Notes: generated from the sequence alone by a model not told the origin. 64,000 nt of DNA from Thermococcus indicus (GCF_006274605.1 NZ_CP040846.1:1619041-1683040), one strand, 5' to 3'; positions 17,725 through 27,822 are shown, counted from the first letter of the stretch. A program made the numbers and translations.

Positions 17725-18972
17725 TCACCCCTGGAGGAGGGCCAGGAACTGTTTGGCCTTGTCGCTCTTGGGCATGAACTTCTCGAACTTCTTCGTGTCA
17801 GCAAAGAGCCTCCTGTGCAGGCCGGAGATGACGAACTTCTTCACGGCCTCAACCAGCTCGTCGGCCTGAATGCCGAGAAGCTCCGCGACTCTGTCCTCGC
17901 TGTACTCGCTCATTCCGTAGAGGAGCACTCCCCCGAGGAGGTGGTTGGGAACGTTGGCTATGTCCTTCCTTCTCCCGACGAGGGCCTTTTCCATCTCACA
18001 CTTCCTTATGAGGAGCATGCTGCCGTGGCCCGTTCTGAACCCTTTCTCGTCGGCGAAGGGAAGGTCGAATATCGAATAGTGACAGTCGATGCAGAGCCTT
18101 ATGTCAGGATAGAGGCCCAAACTTTCCCTGTCGTTCTCGGAGGTCAGGAAGTAGTAGCGGAAGAGGTCGAGGCCGAGCTTCCTGGCGCCGTTCTCCGGAT
18201 CGAGGATGGAGTAGGCCAGGGCCAGGTTGTCAACCGTGTAGTGGTTGTTTATGAGCACCCCACGCGTCTTGACGAAGCTCAGCACACGCCAGCGGAAGCG
18301 CCTCCCGTACCTCTGGCGGAGCTCAGCCTCTATGTCCGCATCGGCGGGAAGGTCGAGGCGGGCCTTCTTCAGCCGGTTGTTCTCCCAGTACTCGACCTCT
18401 ATCCTGAGTCCGCGGTTCCTGACGGTTCCCTTCTCGCGGAGCTTGCCCTTTATGAACTTGAACGACTCCCTGACGTCCACGCTCTCCCTGGCGAGCAGAC
18501 GGAGGACGTCGCCGGAGTAGGCGAGGTGGGGAAGAACCTCAACGCGCCCGAGTTGAACCGGGTTGGGAACGGCCTTGATCCGCTCAACGTTCTCCCTTGT
18601 GAGCTCCCTGAGGCTCACGAGTTTCTTCCCCATGAAGAAGGTGTAGTTGGCGGAGATGAGTGCGAGGGCCATCTTGTGGGCGGTTATGGCCGAGCGGAGC
18701 CTCTCAAGGGCAAGGACGCGGTTGCGCTTCTTCTTGTATATCCACTGGATGTGGGGGTCCTTGTTCTTTTTGTCCGAGAATCCGGCCGAGGGTGTGGTCT
18801 CACCCACGCGCCTTGAGAGGTCGTCCTCAAGCTCCTGAAGGAGCGAGAGATTCTCCTTTAAACGGAAAGAGATGGACGGGACGTCGAAGGTCTCGAATAA
18901 CCCGTCCATGTCTATCCCGATATCGTCCAGTATCTTGTTAACCTGTGCGACGAGCTCTTCAGTCGTCGTCAT
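17725..18972 (-). CDS. DUF530 protein of the topoisomerase VI operon
   Basis: The 415-residue protein is a conserved archaeal protein of unknown function, recalled as DUF530. A cysteine-histidine cluster [12 protein letters not shown] near residue 292 and a later CEM could bind a metal. The N-terminus is helical; the C-terminus ([23 protein letters not shown]) looks like a helix-turn-helix. It overlaps the top6A stop by 4 bases, which implies coupled translation and suggests a partner or accessory of topoisomerase VI. Confidence 0.75.
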   Translation of the reverse strand: MTTTEELVAQVNKILDDIGIDMDGLFETFDVPSISFRLKENLSLLQELEDDLSRRVGETTPSAGFSDKKNKDPHIQWIYKKKRNRVLALERLRSAITAHKMALALISANYTFFMGKKLVSLRELTRENVERIKAVPNPVQLGRVEVLPHLAYSGDVLRLLARESVDVRESFKFIKGKLREKGTVRNRGLRIEVEYWENNRLKKARLDLPADADIEAELRQRYGRRFRWRVLSFVKTRGVLINNHYTVDNLALAYSILDPENGARKLGLDLFRYYFLTSENDRESLGLYPDIRLCIDCHYSIFDLPFADEKGFRTGHGSMLLIRKCEMEKALVGRRKDIANVPNHLLGGVLLYGMSEYSEDRVAELLGIQADELVEAVKKFVISGLHRRLFADTKKFEKFMPKSDKAKQFLALLQG

Positions 18973-20129
18973 GGCAGCAGATCACCGCTGTTTATCTTTT
19001 CAGGAAGGTATCTCTTGGCCACGAACTCAAGGCTCTTGTTGGCGAGGGCCTGCTGCTCTATCCTGACCCCCATCTTAACGGCCATCTTGAGCTGCCTCTG
19101 CCACTCCCTGTTCTGGAACCAGGGGTACTCCATCTCCTCCAGGATTCTCTTGTAATCCGCCGTCGGGCCGCCCTTCTTGTTCGGCGGGATTCCCTTGAGC
19201 TTCTCAGTGACGTTCTCAAGGCCGTAGCGCTTTATGTCGTCCATCGTCATTCCCACGAACTTCGCCTCCGGGGTTGCGAGCTTGTCGCTCAGATAGGCGA
19301 GGTTGATGGAGCCCTGCTTTATGGTCGAGTAAATGTACCAACCGTAGGGGTCACCATCGGTGAAGACTATAATGGGAAGTCCTTCCTCGTAGTGGAGCCT
19401 GTGGATGAGCCTCCTAACTCCACGGGAGGCCTGTCCCTGTGTGGCTATGATTAGAGCTTTTTCCTTCTTCGGGAACTTTTCCTCGATGAGACGGTCGGCC
19501 ATAGCGGCGGTCTCGACTACGAGGGCGTAGTCAACGTTTATCTCCGGGAACTGAAGGTGCTCGACGGTTCCGGGAACCGCCCAGCCGCCCATACCAAGCT
19601 TGCTGGTGTTGAACTCGTCTTCACCGTCTCTGATCACGATGTCGCCGTAGATGTAGCCGCGCCTGTCAGCTGTGAGGTGCATCTCCTCCCTCAAAACGCC
19701 CATCATTCTCTCGAGGTCCTCTATGATGGGGTCGCTCTCGCGCTGGTCCTCGAAGGTGTTCTCCTTCGTTCCGGGGATGGTGTGCTTGTTGGCGTAGTAG
19801 GCTTCACGAAGGCTCGCGTGCTTGTTCTCGCTTACCAGCCTTTTGACGTAGGCCATTATGAGGAGCGTCTGCATGAACTTCCTGGCGTGGGCGACGTTGA
19901 GGAAGTATCTCCTGGAGAGCTTGTCGCCCATCCTGATGACGCGCCTCTTCTCGTCGAAGTAAACGTTGCCGATGCCGCGCATGGGGATGTCAAAGTAGGG
20001 GTTCTTTCCGATCTTTATGTCCTCAAGGATTCTCTTTCCGTACTCCTCGAGCCTGGTGAGCACTTTGGTCGGGTCATAGGAAAAGCGCTCCCTCGGCTTC
20101 TCGCGCCTGACTGCTTTGGGTTTAGGCAT
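18969..20129 (-). CDS. top6A: DNA topoisomerase VI subunit A
   Basis: The 386-residue subunit cuts both DNA strands and is the relative of Spo11. The winged-helix CAP domain carries the catalytic tyrosine in [14 protein letters not shown] near residue 93 and its surroundings; the Toprim domain shows the acidic metal-binding [16 protein letters not shown] near residue 260. It overlaps top6B by 8 bases and DUF530 by 4 bases. Confidence 0.97.
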   Translation of the reverse strand: MPKPKAVRREKPRERFSYDPTKVLTRLEEYGKRILEDIKIGKNPYFDIPMRGIGNVYFDEKRRVIRMGDKLSRRYFLNVAHARKFMQTLLIMAYVKRLVSENKHASLREAYYANKHTIPGTKENTFEDQRESDPIIEDLERMMGVLREEMHLTADRRGYIYGDIVIRDGEDEFNTSKLGMGGWAVPGTVEHLQFPEINVDYALVVETAAMADRLIEEKFPKKEKALIIATQGQASRGVRRLIHRLHYEEGLPIIVFTDGDPYGWYIYSTIKQGSINLAYLSDKLATPEAKFVGMTMDDIKRYGLENVTEKLKGIPPNKKGGPTADYKRILEEMEYPWFQNREWQRQLKMAVKMGVRIEQQALANKSLEFVAKRYLPEKINSGDLLP

Positions 20130-21819
20130 TCTCGCTCACCTCCTCAGCTCCACCTGCCTCCTTGGCCGCGAAGTGGCCCTCTATGTAGGACAGGAAGTAG
20201 TTCTTAACCTCCTCCTCGGGCTCCCCGGTGAGTACGCTCAAGGCTTTAGCTATCTCGGGCACGTACTTTTCGAAGGTCCTCCTCCTCTTGGCCTGGTGGA
20301 GCCTGCGGTGCTTTCCGCTGAGGTAGGTCTGAAGCCTCCTGGCCGCGTCCATTATCGCCAGCCTTATCTCGTTCTGAATCTCCTCCACGTTGGCTATGCT
20401 CTGCTTTCCTGTGCCGGTGTAGGGCACGTGGACGCTGATGACGTTTATCATGAGCACGAGGGGGGCGCGGTCGAGGTCATCAACCTTGTAGCGCCTCCAA
20501 TCAACGGAGCGCGCCGCCAGCGTCGTCACACATGAGCCGGCATCGAAGAGCAGCGGCACGCGGTTAGCGTAGCGGAGGAGCTCGAAACCTCCGGGAATCT
20601 CACCGCCGTAAGCGAGGCCGACCTCGACCTGGAATGGGATACCTCCGGAGTAGACCTTCGGCGACCTGGTAACCGCGGTGACGAACTCCGGCTTGAGGAT
20701 GTTGGTGAGGCCCTTCTCTATGTTCTCCTCGCCGATGGGCCTGAGGCCGTGGGTCGGCGGGGCCAGGAACTTCATGTACCTGAAGGCTTCGACTATCTCC
20801 TCGGCCTCGTGCCAGCTCAGCTTCTCGGGGGGCTTGTCCATGAGCTTCGCAACCTGCTTTACGACCTTCGTGTAGCCCTTGAAGGAGCGCAGGACGGCCT
20901 TTACCTCGCCCTTCATGAGCCTCTCGTAGAGCTGCTCCTGGACGTTCTTGTCGTCCTCCGTCTTTATGAGCCTCAGCGCCGCGATGTACTCAACGAGCTC
21001 GTCGATTTTCTTGTCGCTTATCCTTGAGAACTCCCCAACGAGGAAGCGCTTGACGGAACTCCTCCTCGTCTTCTTGGCCATCCTGTAAACGTCGTCGGTG
21101 AGGACGCCACGCGGATGGGGCTTCATCTCCACCGGGGGCTCGGGAATGTCCTCGCTGGAGCGCGGGAATACTATGAGTTTTCCGTCAGGTTCAATTAGCT
21201 CTATGTGGGCGTGCGGGTTGGCTATCGCGGTGAGCTTGAGGTACCAGTAGATGCCCTGCTTTGAGCGCACGTAGCGGACGTTCTTTACCTCCAGCTCTAT
21301 CCTCGTCCCGCGCCAGCCCTTCGGGTTGGGGTGCTTCTCCTTCTTGACGATTTTACCCTCGTTCCTGTCAACGTCTATCTTAACCCATGCCTCAATGATC
21401 CTGTCGTCGCCCGTGGAGGTAATGACGCGCGTTGCCTTTCCGCTCGTTATCTGGGCGAACATGACGGCGCCGCTTATACCGATACCCTGCTGGCCGCGGC
21501 TCTGTATGTTCCTGTGGGCCTTCGTACCGGCCAGCATCTTACCAAAGACGTGGGTTATGTACTTCTCGGGGATTCCCGGTCCGTTGTCCTCCACTATGAC
21601 CTTGTAGTGCTCCCTTCCAAGCTCCTCTATCTCCACGCGGACGTAGGGAAGTATGCCAGCCTCCTCACAGGCGTCGAGTGAGTTGGTCACTGCCTCATGA
21701 ATCACCGTGGTGAGGGAGCGTATCTTGCCCGTGTAGCCGAGCATTGCCGCGTTCCGTCTGAAGAACTCGCTGACGCTCTGGATTTTGAACTCCTTAAACA
21801 GCTGATTCGCCTCGGCCAT
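20122..21819 (-). CDS. top6B: DNA topoisomerase VI subunit B
   Basis: The 565-residue GHKL ATPase drives strand passage in topoisomerase VI. It shows [13 protein letters not shown] (motif N), [13 protein letters not shown] (G1) and [13 protein letters not shown] (G2), then the H2TH and transducer domains with a switch lysine in [17 protein letters not shown] 21819 is preferred since GGGAGGACTG precedes it. A charged Glu-rich tail ends the protein. Confidence 0.97.
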   Translation of the reverse strand: MAEANQLFKEFKIQSVSEFFRRNAAMLGYTGKIRSLTTVIHEAVTNSLDACEEAGILPYVRVEIEELGREHYKVIVEDNGPGIPEKYITHVFGKMLAGTKAHRNIQSRGQQGIGISGAVMFAQITSGKATRVITSTGDDRIIEAWVKIDVDRNEGKIVKKEKHPNPKGWRGTRIELEVKNVRYVRSKQGIYWYLKLTAIANPHAHIELIEPDGKLIVFPRSSEDIPEPPVEMKPHPRGVLTDDVYRMAKKTRRSSVKRFLVGEFSRISDKKIDELVEYIAALRLIKTEDDKNVQEQLYERLMKGEVKAVLRSFKGYTKVVKQVAKLMDKPPEKLSWHEAEEIVEAFRYMKFLAPPTHGLRPIGEENIEKGLTNILKPEFVTAVTRSPKVYSGGIPFQVEVGLAYGGEIPGGFELLRYANRVPLLFDAGSCVTTLAARSVDWRRYKVDDLDRAPLVLMINVISVHVPYTGTGKQSIANVEEIQNEIRLAIMDAARRLQTYLSGKHRRLHQAKRRRTFEKYVPEIAKALSVLTGEPEEEVKNYFLSYIEGHFAAKEAGGAEEVSENA

Positions 21820-21821
21820 AT

Positions 21822-22568
21822 TCAGTCCTCCCAAAAGTCTTCGTCATCGTAGTCCTCATCGGGGCCCTCGTAGTTCTCCCCGAAATCGCCCGGCTCCCCT
21901 TCAAGGGCCTCGTAGTAGGCCGTGCTCTCGAGTTCGAGGTCCTTCTTTCTGCGCTCGAGGTACTTGTAAACGACGCCGTGCGGGGAGCCCCTGGCGAGCT
22001 TCTCTATGGCGGTCTTGGCAACCTCGACCTGGATCGGGTTGCCGATTATCGCGACGGTCTTTCCGTAAACGCTCACATCCGCACCGCTCATTTCCTCGAT
22101 TATCTCGCGCGTCCTTCCCTTTCTTCCGATTATCCTCCCCCTGACACGGGGAAGGGCGTTCTTATCGTTGCCGATTATCACGTCCGTCAGGTTGACGACC
22201 TCAAGAACCTCCCCCTCGTTGAAGAGCCGGAACGCCCTTTCGGGGGAAAAGCCCCTGCCTATGGCCATCACCACGTCGCGCGCCTTCCAGACGGCCAGGG
22301 GGTCGTCGGTCTTCCCGGTGGCGGTTATGAAGACCTCGCCGGTCTCGCTGTCCACCTCTATTCTGGTTCCGGTCCTCTCCTCTATCTCCCTCTTGGTCTG
22401 TCCCTTTCTGCCTATGACGACCGCAACCCTGTCGCGGGGGATTCTTATGAACTCCTCCTGCTCGCCCTCCGCGGCGTAGGTTATCTCCTCATCGCGACCG
22501 CCCCTGGTGGGCCGGCCGTCCTTGTCTATCCGCTCATATTTCCTCAGCAGTCTCTCAAACTCATCCAT
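21822..22568 (-). CDS. KH-domain RNA-binding protein (Dim2/Pno1-like)
   Basis: The 248-residue protein has two KH domains with the GxxG loop: VIGRKGQTKREIEE near residue 52 and RIIGRKGRTREIIEEMSG near residue 142, and ends in a very acidic tail. Archaeal Dim2/Pno1 works in small-subunit rRNA maturation. It lies directly after rio1 and before top6B with a 2-base gap to the latter, so ribosome-biogenesis and topoisomerase genes share a transcript. Confidence 0.92.
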   Translation of the reverse strand: MDEFERLLRKYERIDKDGRPTRGGRDEEITYAAEGEQEEFIRIPRDRVAVVIGRKGQTKREIEERTGTRIEVDSETGEVFITATGKTDDPLAVWKARDVVMAIGRGFSPERAFRLFNEGEVLEVVNLTDVIIGNDKNALPRVRGRIIGRKGRTREIIEEMSGADVSVYGKTVAIIGNPIQVEVAKTAIEKLARGSPHGVVYKYLERRKKDLELESTAYYEALEGEPGDFGENYEGPDEDYDDEDFWED

Positions 22569-22579
22569 GCTCTCACCCT

Positions 22580-23356
22580 CTAAACCCCAACCAGCTCACG
22601 GAACTTATCGTCGAAATCATCAACATCAACGCCTTTCCTTCCAAAGTAGTTTATGACGTTCCTGAGGTCGCGTTTAAGCAGCTCCACGCTCATCCTGTTC
22701 CTCCTCACCGTCGCCTGCGACCAGTCTATCACAACGGGCCTCTCGTGGAGCAGTATGTTGTACTCGCTCAGGTCGCCGTGCACCATGTCCCCGCGCTTCC
22801 AGAGCCTCTCGATGACGCCCATCGTGAAGTCGTAAAGCTCCTCAAAGTCCGAAGGCTCGAGCGAACGCTCAACGTCCTTGATACGGGGTGCGGGGAGCTC
22901 GTCTCCGATGAACTCCATCACGAGGACGTTGTTGCGGAAGATAACCGGCTCGGGAACGCGAACCGCATATTTTATCGCCCGCCTGAGGTTCTTAAACTCC
23001 CTGCGGGTCCATACGAAGACCAGCTTGCGCATATCCTTGGGCAGGTATCCGACACGCGGGTCCGCCGCGAGGTACTCCCATATGCGCCGGAACTCGGTCG
23101 TGTACGTGCGGTATATCTTGATGGCTATCCTGTTCCCCTCGGCGTCCACGCCGGCAAAGACGTTCGCTTCTTTGCCCGTGCTGATGACGCCGTGGAGGGC
23201 CTCGATCTTTCCCCTCCTGTGGAGGTAGGCGAGGGTTTCCTTGGTGGTTCTGTCGAATACCTCGTTGGCTATCTTGTAGAGGTCGCTGTCCTTCTCCCGC
23301 CTCTCCCGGAGGCCCAGCATCCCCTCGATTTCGCGTTCTATTGCATCCTCGCGCAT
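22580..23356 (-). CDS. rio1: RIO1-family atypical serine protein kinase
   Basis: The 258-residue kinase has GVISTGKEANVFAG (nucleotide loop) near residue 56, IAIKIYR (lysine), the catalytic loop VHGDLSEYNILL near residue 195 and the metal-binding VIDWSQAT near 212. RIO1 acts late in small-subunit assembly. It sits between aIF1A and the KH protein in one operon. Confidence 0.96.
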   Translation of the reverse strand: MREDAIEREIEGMLGLRERREKDSDLYKIANEVFDRTTKETLAYLHRRGKIEALHGVISTGKEANVFAGVDAEGNRIAIKIYRTYTTEFRRIWEYLAADPRVGYLPKDMRKLVFVWTRREFKNLRRAIKYAVRVPEPVIFRNNVLVMEFIGDELPAPRIKDVERSLEPSDFEELYDFTMGVIERLWKRGDMVHGDLSEYNILLHERPVVIDWSQATVRRNRMSVELLKRDLRNVINYFGRKGVDVDDFDDKFRELVGV

Positions 23357-23400
23357 TCCCCATCACTCTGCCGGCGGGTGGAATTTTAGAAGAAGCGGGC

Positions 23401-23775
23401 TCAGAACAGGAGCTCGCCACCGCTGAGGAATTCCTGACTTATCTTGCCCCTTCTCAGGAGCCAGTCCACCTGGGTTCTGGTGTAGCGGTAGACTATGTCC
23501 CCGCGCTCCTCGGTCTGGACCTCCCAGGGCTGGACTATGACGACGTCGCCCACGCGCATCCACATGCGCCTCTTGAGCTTGCCCGGTATCCTGCACCTTC
23601 TGATCTTCCCGTCGGAGCACCTCACGTCCATCCATCCTGACCCAAGGGCCTGCTCGATTACACCGAACAGCTGTCCTTCCTTCGGGAGGGGAACGCGGAT
23701 GACCTCGTCACCCTGAACCTGCCTGTTCTTTTTCTTCCCCCCACTTCTTCCGCCTCTTCCTCTGTGGTACGCCAT
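23401..23775 (-). CDS. Translation initiation factor 1A (aIF1A)
   Basis: The 124-residue OB-fold protein starts [17 protein letters not shown] and continues [23 protein letters not shown]-like sequence, then [22 protein letters not shown], all typical of aIF1A. It binds the small-subunit A site during initiation. ATG 23775 follows GGAGGTGATGATC. It is the first gene of the seven-gene operon running to DUF1699. Confidence 0.96.
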   Translation of the reverse strand: MAYHRGRGGRSGGKKKNRQVQGDEVIRVPLPKEGQLFGVIEQALGSGWMDVRCSDGKIRRCRIPGKLKRRMWMRVGDVVIVQPWEVQTEERGDIVYRYTRTQVDWLLRRGKISQEFLSGGELLF

Positions 23776-23805
23776 GATCATCACCTCCAGCGAATAGACC
23801 CGAGC

Positions 23806-23816
23806 CCTTATAAACC
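23806..23816 (-). promoter_or_regulatory. TATA box of the aIF1A-Rio1-KH-Top6 operon
   Basis: GTTTATAAGGG on the minus strand lies about 35 bases before the aIF1A ATG and is the only clear promoter seen upstream of the seven tightly packed genes. Confidence 0.6.
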
Positions 23817-23823
23817 TGAGCCT

Positions 23824-23953
23824 TGCAAAAATTTTCTAACGAGAGTACAGGCATGTGCTTTTAAAATTTTTGCACAAATCCAGGAAGGTGCAAAAACCCT
23901 GCCCTCCCATTACCCACCTCTGTCCAGTAGAGGCACATGAAGGTTTAAAAACG
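23824..23953 (+). promoter_or_regulatory. Control region of the metal transporter: TGCAAAAA repeats and TATA
   Basis: TGCAAAAATTTT at 23824-23835 and its exact inverse AAAATTTTTGCA at 23863-23874 form 12-bp arms; a third half-site TGCAAAAA lies at 23889-23896. A TATA element AGGTTTAAAAACG follows at 23941-23953 about 30 bases before the ABC ATPase start. The pattern suggests a metal-responsive regulator with several binding sites upstream of the promoter. Confidence 0.5.
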
Positions 23954-23977
23954 CACCGCTTAAACTGGAGTCTGGAG

Positions 23978-24778
23978 ATGACCATGGAGGCAATAACCGC
24001 CGAGAGCCTCACGATACGCTACGACGGAAAACCCGCCGTGGAGGGGGTAGACTTCACCCTCGAGGATGGCGAGACGCTTCTCCTCCTCGGCCCCAACGGT
24101 GCAGGTAAGACGACCCTGCTCAAGGCAATCGCCTGCTTCCACAGGGACTACTCCGGACGGCTGGAGGTCTTCGGTAGAGAGCCCTGCGAGGCGAAGGAGC
24201 TCATAGGCTACGTCCCCCAGAGCCACAGCCTCAACGAGAGGGTTCCCCTCACCGCCCTTGAGGTCGTTGCGATGGGCGGTGTCTACCGCCGCGGCTTCGT
24301 CCACTTCAAGCTCCCGCCGGAGACGATGGAGAAGGCGGGGGAAGTCCTCGGCTTCGTCGGGCTCGCTGAGGTGGGCGACAGGCTCTTCAGCGAGCTGAGC
24401 GGCGGTCAGAAGCAGCGCGTCCTCCTCGCAAGGGCCCTGATGAGCGACCCCAAACTGCTCCTCCTCGACGAGCCGCTCTCAGCCCTGGACCCCAGCGCAA
24501 GGGTGGATGTCGCCAGCGTTCTGGCCAAGATAAAGCGCGAGAGACGGGTGACGATGGTCATCACAACCCACGACATCAACCCCCTAATCGAGGTCGGGGA
24601 CAGAATCATGCTCCTCAACAGACGCCTGATAGCCTTCGGAAGGCCGGAGGAGGTTCTTCAGGACCCGATAATCAAATCCGTATACGGCCCGCTGGCAAGG
24701 GTCATACCCGTTGAGGGCAAGCTCTTCTGCATAACCGGCGACGTCCACCTGCACAGGCATGGGGGTGGCGGGCGGTGA
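23978..24778 (+). CDS. Metal ABC transporter ATPase (ZnuC/MntB-like family)
   Basis: The 266-residue ATPase shows Walker A LLGPNGAGKTTLL near residue 37, the Q-loop YVPQSHSLNERVPLT, the signature LSGGQKQRVLLARAL and Walker B LLLLDEPLSALDP, then the H-loop TTHDINPL. Q-loop and length are those of zinc/manganese uptake ATPases. A His-rich end (DVHLHRHGGGGR) may bind metal. Start ATG 23978 (or 23984) fits the TATA at 23941. It overlaps the permease by 4 bases. No substrate-binding protein gene is adjacent. Confidence 0.92.
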   Translation: MTMEAITAESLTIRYDGKPAVEGVDFTLEDGETLLLLGPNGAGKTTLLKAIACFHRDYSGRLEVFGREPCEAKELIGYVPQSHSLNERVPLTALEVVAMGGVYRRGFVHFKLPPETMEKAGEVLGFVGLAEVGDRLFSELSGGQKQRVLLARALMSDPKLLLLDEPLSALDPSARVDVASVLAKIKRERRVTMVITTHDINPLIEVGDRIMLLNRRLIAFGRPEEVLQDPIIKSVYGPLARVIPVEGKLFCITGDVHLHRHGGGGR

Positions 24779-25596
24779 TTCCGGAGTATCTGATCAGGGC
24801 CCTCCTCGCCAGCGTCATGGTAAGCGTCCTGCTCGGCATGCTCAGTCCGCTCATCAACACGAAGGGGCTGGCCTTTCTAACCCACGCCCTCTTCCACTCC
24901 CTGCTGTTCGGTGCGGTCCTTGGAATGATACTCGGCCTGCTGTTCGAGAACCTCTCCCTGGTTATGCTCGTTGCACTCATCGTCACCGTCATCGTCGTGC
25001 TCACGATAGCGGAGCTTGAGAAGCTCGGGTTCTCCCCCGACTCCGCCGTTGGAATAGTGGCCAGCTTTGTCGCCGGCCTCACGGTCCTCGGCTTTGGCGT
25101 GCTCTACAAGGTGATGGCAACCAGACCATACTTCCCGCTCGGCGAGAGCATAGTCTCCTACCTCACGGGGGACATCTTTCTGATAACCCTCGACGACCTC
25201 ACGGTCCTCGTTCTCGGAGGCGCCCTTCTTTTCTTCGTCGTCCTCTTCCTGTACCGCGATTTCCTCTACCTCAGCTTTGACCCCGAGGGCATGGAGAGCT
25301 ACGGGGGCAACGCGAGGGCCTACCTCATGATCCTCTACGTCCTCGTCGGTGCCATCGGCGCCCTCATCGTCCAAACCGTCGGCCTCATAACCCTCCAGGT
25401 GGTGGCCGTTCTTCCGGGCGCGATAGCGCTGATGGTCAGCAACGACCTGCGCAAGGTCATCGGGGCCAGCCTGTTCCTCACCCTGGGAGTCCAGGTGTCC
25501 TCCGTGATCCTCGCCTACTTTACCGACATACCCCCCAGCGGCCTGGCGACGATAATGCTCGGCGTCATCTACGGCGCTCTGCTCTTCAGGAGGTGA
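24775..25596 (+). CDS. Metal ABC transporter permease (ZnuB family)
   Basis: The 273-residue protein has seven to nine membrane helices and the family regions HALFHSLLFGAVLGM near residue 40 and GLITLQVVAVLPGAIALMVSN near residue 205. It would form the membrane channel for the ATPase encoded just upstream. GTG start overlaps the ATPase stop. Zinc or manganese is the expected substrate, not shown. Confidence 0.92.
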   Translation: MIPEYLIRALLASVMVSVLLGMLSPLINTKGLAFLTHALFHSLLFGAVLGMILGLLFENLSLVMLVALIVTVIVVLTIAELEKLGFSPDSAVGIVASFVAGLTVLGFGVLYKVMATRPYFPLGESIVSYLTGDIFLITLDDLTVLVLGGALLFFVVLFLYRDFLYLSFDPEGMESYGGNARAYLMILYVLVGAIGALIVQTVGLITLQVVAVLPGAIALMVSNDLRKVIGASLFLTLGVQVSSVILAYFTDIPPSGLATIMLGVIYGALLFRR

Positions 25597-25600
25597 AACC

Positions 25601-26296
25601 TTGAAGCTCGCTGGAATCGACGAAGCCGGCAGGGGGCCCGTAATCGGCCCCATGGCCATAGCGGCGGTTGTTGTGGATGAACAGAACGTTCCAAAGCTCG
25701 AGGAGCTCGGGGTTAAGGATTCGAAGAAGCTCACCCCCAAACGGCGTGAGAGGCTGTTCGATGAGATAATCTCTCTGCTGGACGATTACGTGGTTCTGGA
25801 GCTTTGGCCGGAGGAGATAGACTCCCGCAGGGGCACTTTAAACGAGTTCGAGGTGGAGAACTTCGTTAAAGCCCTCAACTCGCTCAAGGTGAAGCCCGAC
25901 GTGATATACATAGACGCCGCCGACGTGAAGGAGGCCCGCTTCGGCGAGGACATCGGAAAGAGGCTGGATTTCAAGGCAGAGATAATAGCGGAGCACAAGG
26001 CCGACGACAAGTTTGTGCCGGTCTCAGCGGCCTCGATAATAGCGAAGGTGACCCGCGACAGGGCGATAGAAAAGCTGAAGGAGGAGTACGGCGAGATCGG
26101 GAGCGGCTATCCCAGCGACCCGAGGACGAGAAAGTTTCTTGAGGAATATTATAGGGGGCACGGTGATTTCCCGCCGATAGTCAGGCGGAGCTGGAAGACG
26201 CTGAAGAAGATAGAGGAGAAGCTGAGGACAGAAATGGAAACGAAGAAACCATCGAGGAGAGGACAGCTCAGCCTTGAGGATTTCATGAAAGACTGA
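25601..26296 (+). CDS. rnhB: Ribonuclease HII
   Basis: The 231-residue enzyme removes ribonucleotides and RNA-DNA hybrids. Active-site acids are visible in AGIDEAGRGPVIGP (D7, E8) and VIYIDAADV near residue 105, with later D in the AEHKADDKF region. The TTG start at 25601 is supported by AGGAGGTG at 25590-25597. A PIP-like end (RGQLSLEDFMKD, with Q..L..F) could bind PCNA. It trails the transporter on the same strand. Confidence 0.96.
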   Translation: MKLAGIDEAGRGPVIGPMAIAAVVVDEQNVPKLEELGVKDSKKLTPKRRERLFDEIISLLDDYVVLELWPEEIDSRRGTLNEFEVENFVKALNSLKVKPDVIYIDAADVKEARFGEDIGKRLDFKAEIIAEHKADDKFVPVSAASIIAKVTRDRAIEKLKEEYGEIGSGYPSDPRTRKFLEEYYRGHGDFPPIVRRSWKTLKKIEEKLRTEMETKKPSRRGQLSLEDFMKD

Positions 26297-26348
26297 CCTC
26301 CTCCTGGCTAAGGGCGAGGCTTTCAAAAGAAAAAAGTAACCTTCGTCC

Positions 26349-27614
26349 CTAATTTTTCCTCTCCAGCAACAGAACCGCCTCAACGTGAGGTGTGTGGGGA
26401 AACATATCGACCAGGAGAACATCCTGAACCAGATACGCCCTCCGCAGATAGTTCTCATAGTCCAGTCTGAACGCCTTCGGATTGCAGGAGACGTAAACGA
26501 TCCTCTCAACACCGCTTCTGACTAAAGGCCTGGACGCATCCCTCAACCCCCTCCGCGGCGGATCAACTATAACCGTACCGTAATCACCGATTGAGGTCTC
26601 TTCAGCCCTCCCAACGTGGAACCGGGCGTTTACCCGATTCAACTCGGCGTTTCTGTTGGCCATCTCAACCGCAAATGGGTTCAGCTCCACCCCCTCAACG
26701 GCAAAGCCTCTCTTAGCCAGCCAGACCCCGAAGGTTCCAACGCCGGAGTACAGGTCGAGAACTCTCTCACCATCAGCAAAGCCATCGACTGCATTCAGCA
26801 GGAGGGCCAATGCGTAGCTGTTGGTCTGGAAGAAACTGTTTGGGTGGATGAGGTACGTCACGTCCCTAATCCTCTCCCGGATGTAGGGCTGGCCGGCCAT
26901 GAGCCTCGGCTCTCCCCTGGGGTCATCCCTCTCATCTGCCTTGATGCTCCAGTAGAGGGAATCCGCAAAGGAAAAGTAGTCCCCGAAGGCCCGGAGGGCA
27001 TCTCCTTGTGGCCGAACGTGGGCTACAAGGTTCACCATAACCTCGCCAGTGAATTTCCCCTCCTTGATCTGGAGATAATGGACGTCTCCACGCTTTTTCC
27101 TCAGGCTCCATGGACTCAGGCCGCTCTCTTCAAGAAAGCCCCTGAGGGCGTTCAGATACTCGCGCGTCCTCTTTGAGAAGACCGGGCACCCCTCCAAATC
27201 AACAACACGAAGGGGGTTCCCGTACTCTTTGAGCCCGATTCCAGAGGTAGTGACGATAAAGTTGCTCACGTTCCGAAAATCCCAGATCCGGGGAGAACCT
27301 CTTACATCACTGCTTATTCCCGTTATTCGTTCGAATATTTCAGCTTTAAGCCTCAGCTGATCCCGATATTTCATCCCCTGCCAGAGGCAGCCGCCGCATT
27401 CCCCGAAGTGCGGGCAGCTAGGGGTTTGCCTGAGCGGGGAAGAGCCAAGAAGCTCAAAATCGGTGACTATTCTCCTGCCGAAGCGTCTCTTCGCCGAGAC
27501 AACCCTAACCACATCACCCGGATAGGCAAATGGGACATAGACCTCCCTTTCATTGGCCTCAAGAACCCCTAGTCCATCGCCGCTGATACCCCTTATCTCC
27601 CCTCGGATACGCAT
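26349..27614 (-). CDS. m5U RNA methyltransferase (TrmA/RlmD family)
   Basis: The 421-residue enzyme has an N-terminal TRAM domain (IRGISGDGLGVLE), an iron-sulfur cysteine set CPHFGECGGC near residues 67-76, and a Rossmann methyltransferase with VLDLYSGVGTFGVWLAKRG near residue 285, VDPPRRGL and the nucleophile/base segment YVSCNPKAF near residue 375. Thermococcales have separate tRNA U54 and rRNA paralogues; which one this is cannot be told by eye. Confidence 0.93.
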   Translation of the reverse strand: MRIRGEIRGISGDGLGVLEANEREVYVPFAYPGDVVRVVSAKRRFGRRIVTDFELLGSSPLRQTPSCPHFGECGGCLWQGMKYRDQLRLKAEIFERITGISSDVRGSPRIWDFRNVSNFIVTTSGIGLKEYGNPLRVVDLEGCPVFSKRTREYLNALRGFLEESGLSPWSLRKKRGDVHYLQIKEGKFTGEVMVNLVAHVRPQGDALRAFGDYFSFADSLYWSIKADERDDPRGEPRLMAGQPYIRERIRDVTYLIHPNSFFQTNSYALALLLNAVDGFADGERVLDLYSGVGTFGVWLAKRGFAVEGVELNPFAVEMANRNAELNRVNARFHVGRAEETSIGDYGTVIVDPPRRGLRDASRPLVRSGVERIVYVSCNPKAFRLDYENYLRRAYLVQDVLLVDMFPHTPHVEAVLLLERKN

Positions 27615-27634
27615 GGCTGAAAGTCAGCACAGGG

Positions 27635-27664
27635 GTTTTTATATCCTCCGGAAGCGCCGCTTCC
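27635..27664 (-). promoter_or_regulatory. TATA plus upstream 15-bp palindrome of the m5U methyltransferase gene
   Basis: On the minus strand GGATATAAAAACCCC (27632-27646 region) is the TATA element. Directly upstream is the palindrome GGAAGCGCCGCTTCC at 27650-27664, overlapping the BRE side, where it could help or hinder TFB binding. Confidence 0.4.
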
Positions 27665-27802
27665 CTCTGGAGGCAGCACAATAGGAATAAGAAACAAAGG
27701 AGACCAAATATCCGCCTTCCAAAAACCTCCTCTGAGCGGTTTAAAACTCCGAAGGGTGTCCCCAAACGATAACCCCCAAAATCTGCTTTGCGATAAAGAT
27801 AA

Positions 27803-27822
27803 CGGGCCCGAGACCGGGCCCG
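27803..27822 (-). terminator. GC-rich hairpin after the MinD-type ATPase gene
   Basis: CGGGCCC-n6-GGGCCCG at 27803-27822 lies 4 bases past the stop codon at 27826 on the minus strand and is followed by a T-rich stretch (GTTATCTTTATCG). It looks like a termination or 3' stabilising hairpin of the two-gene operon. Confidence 0.5.
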
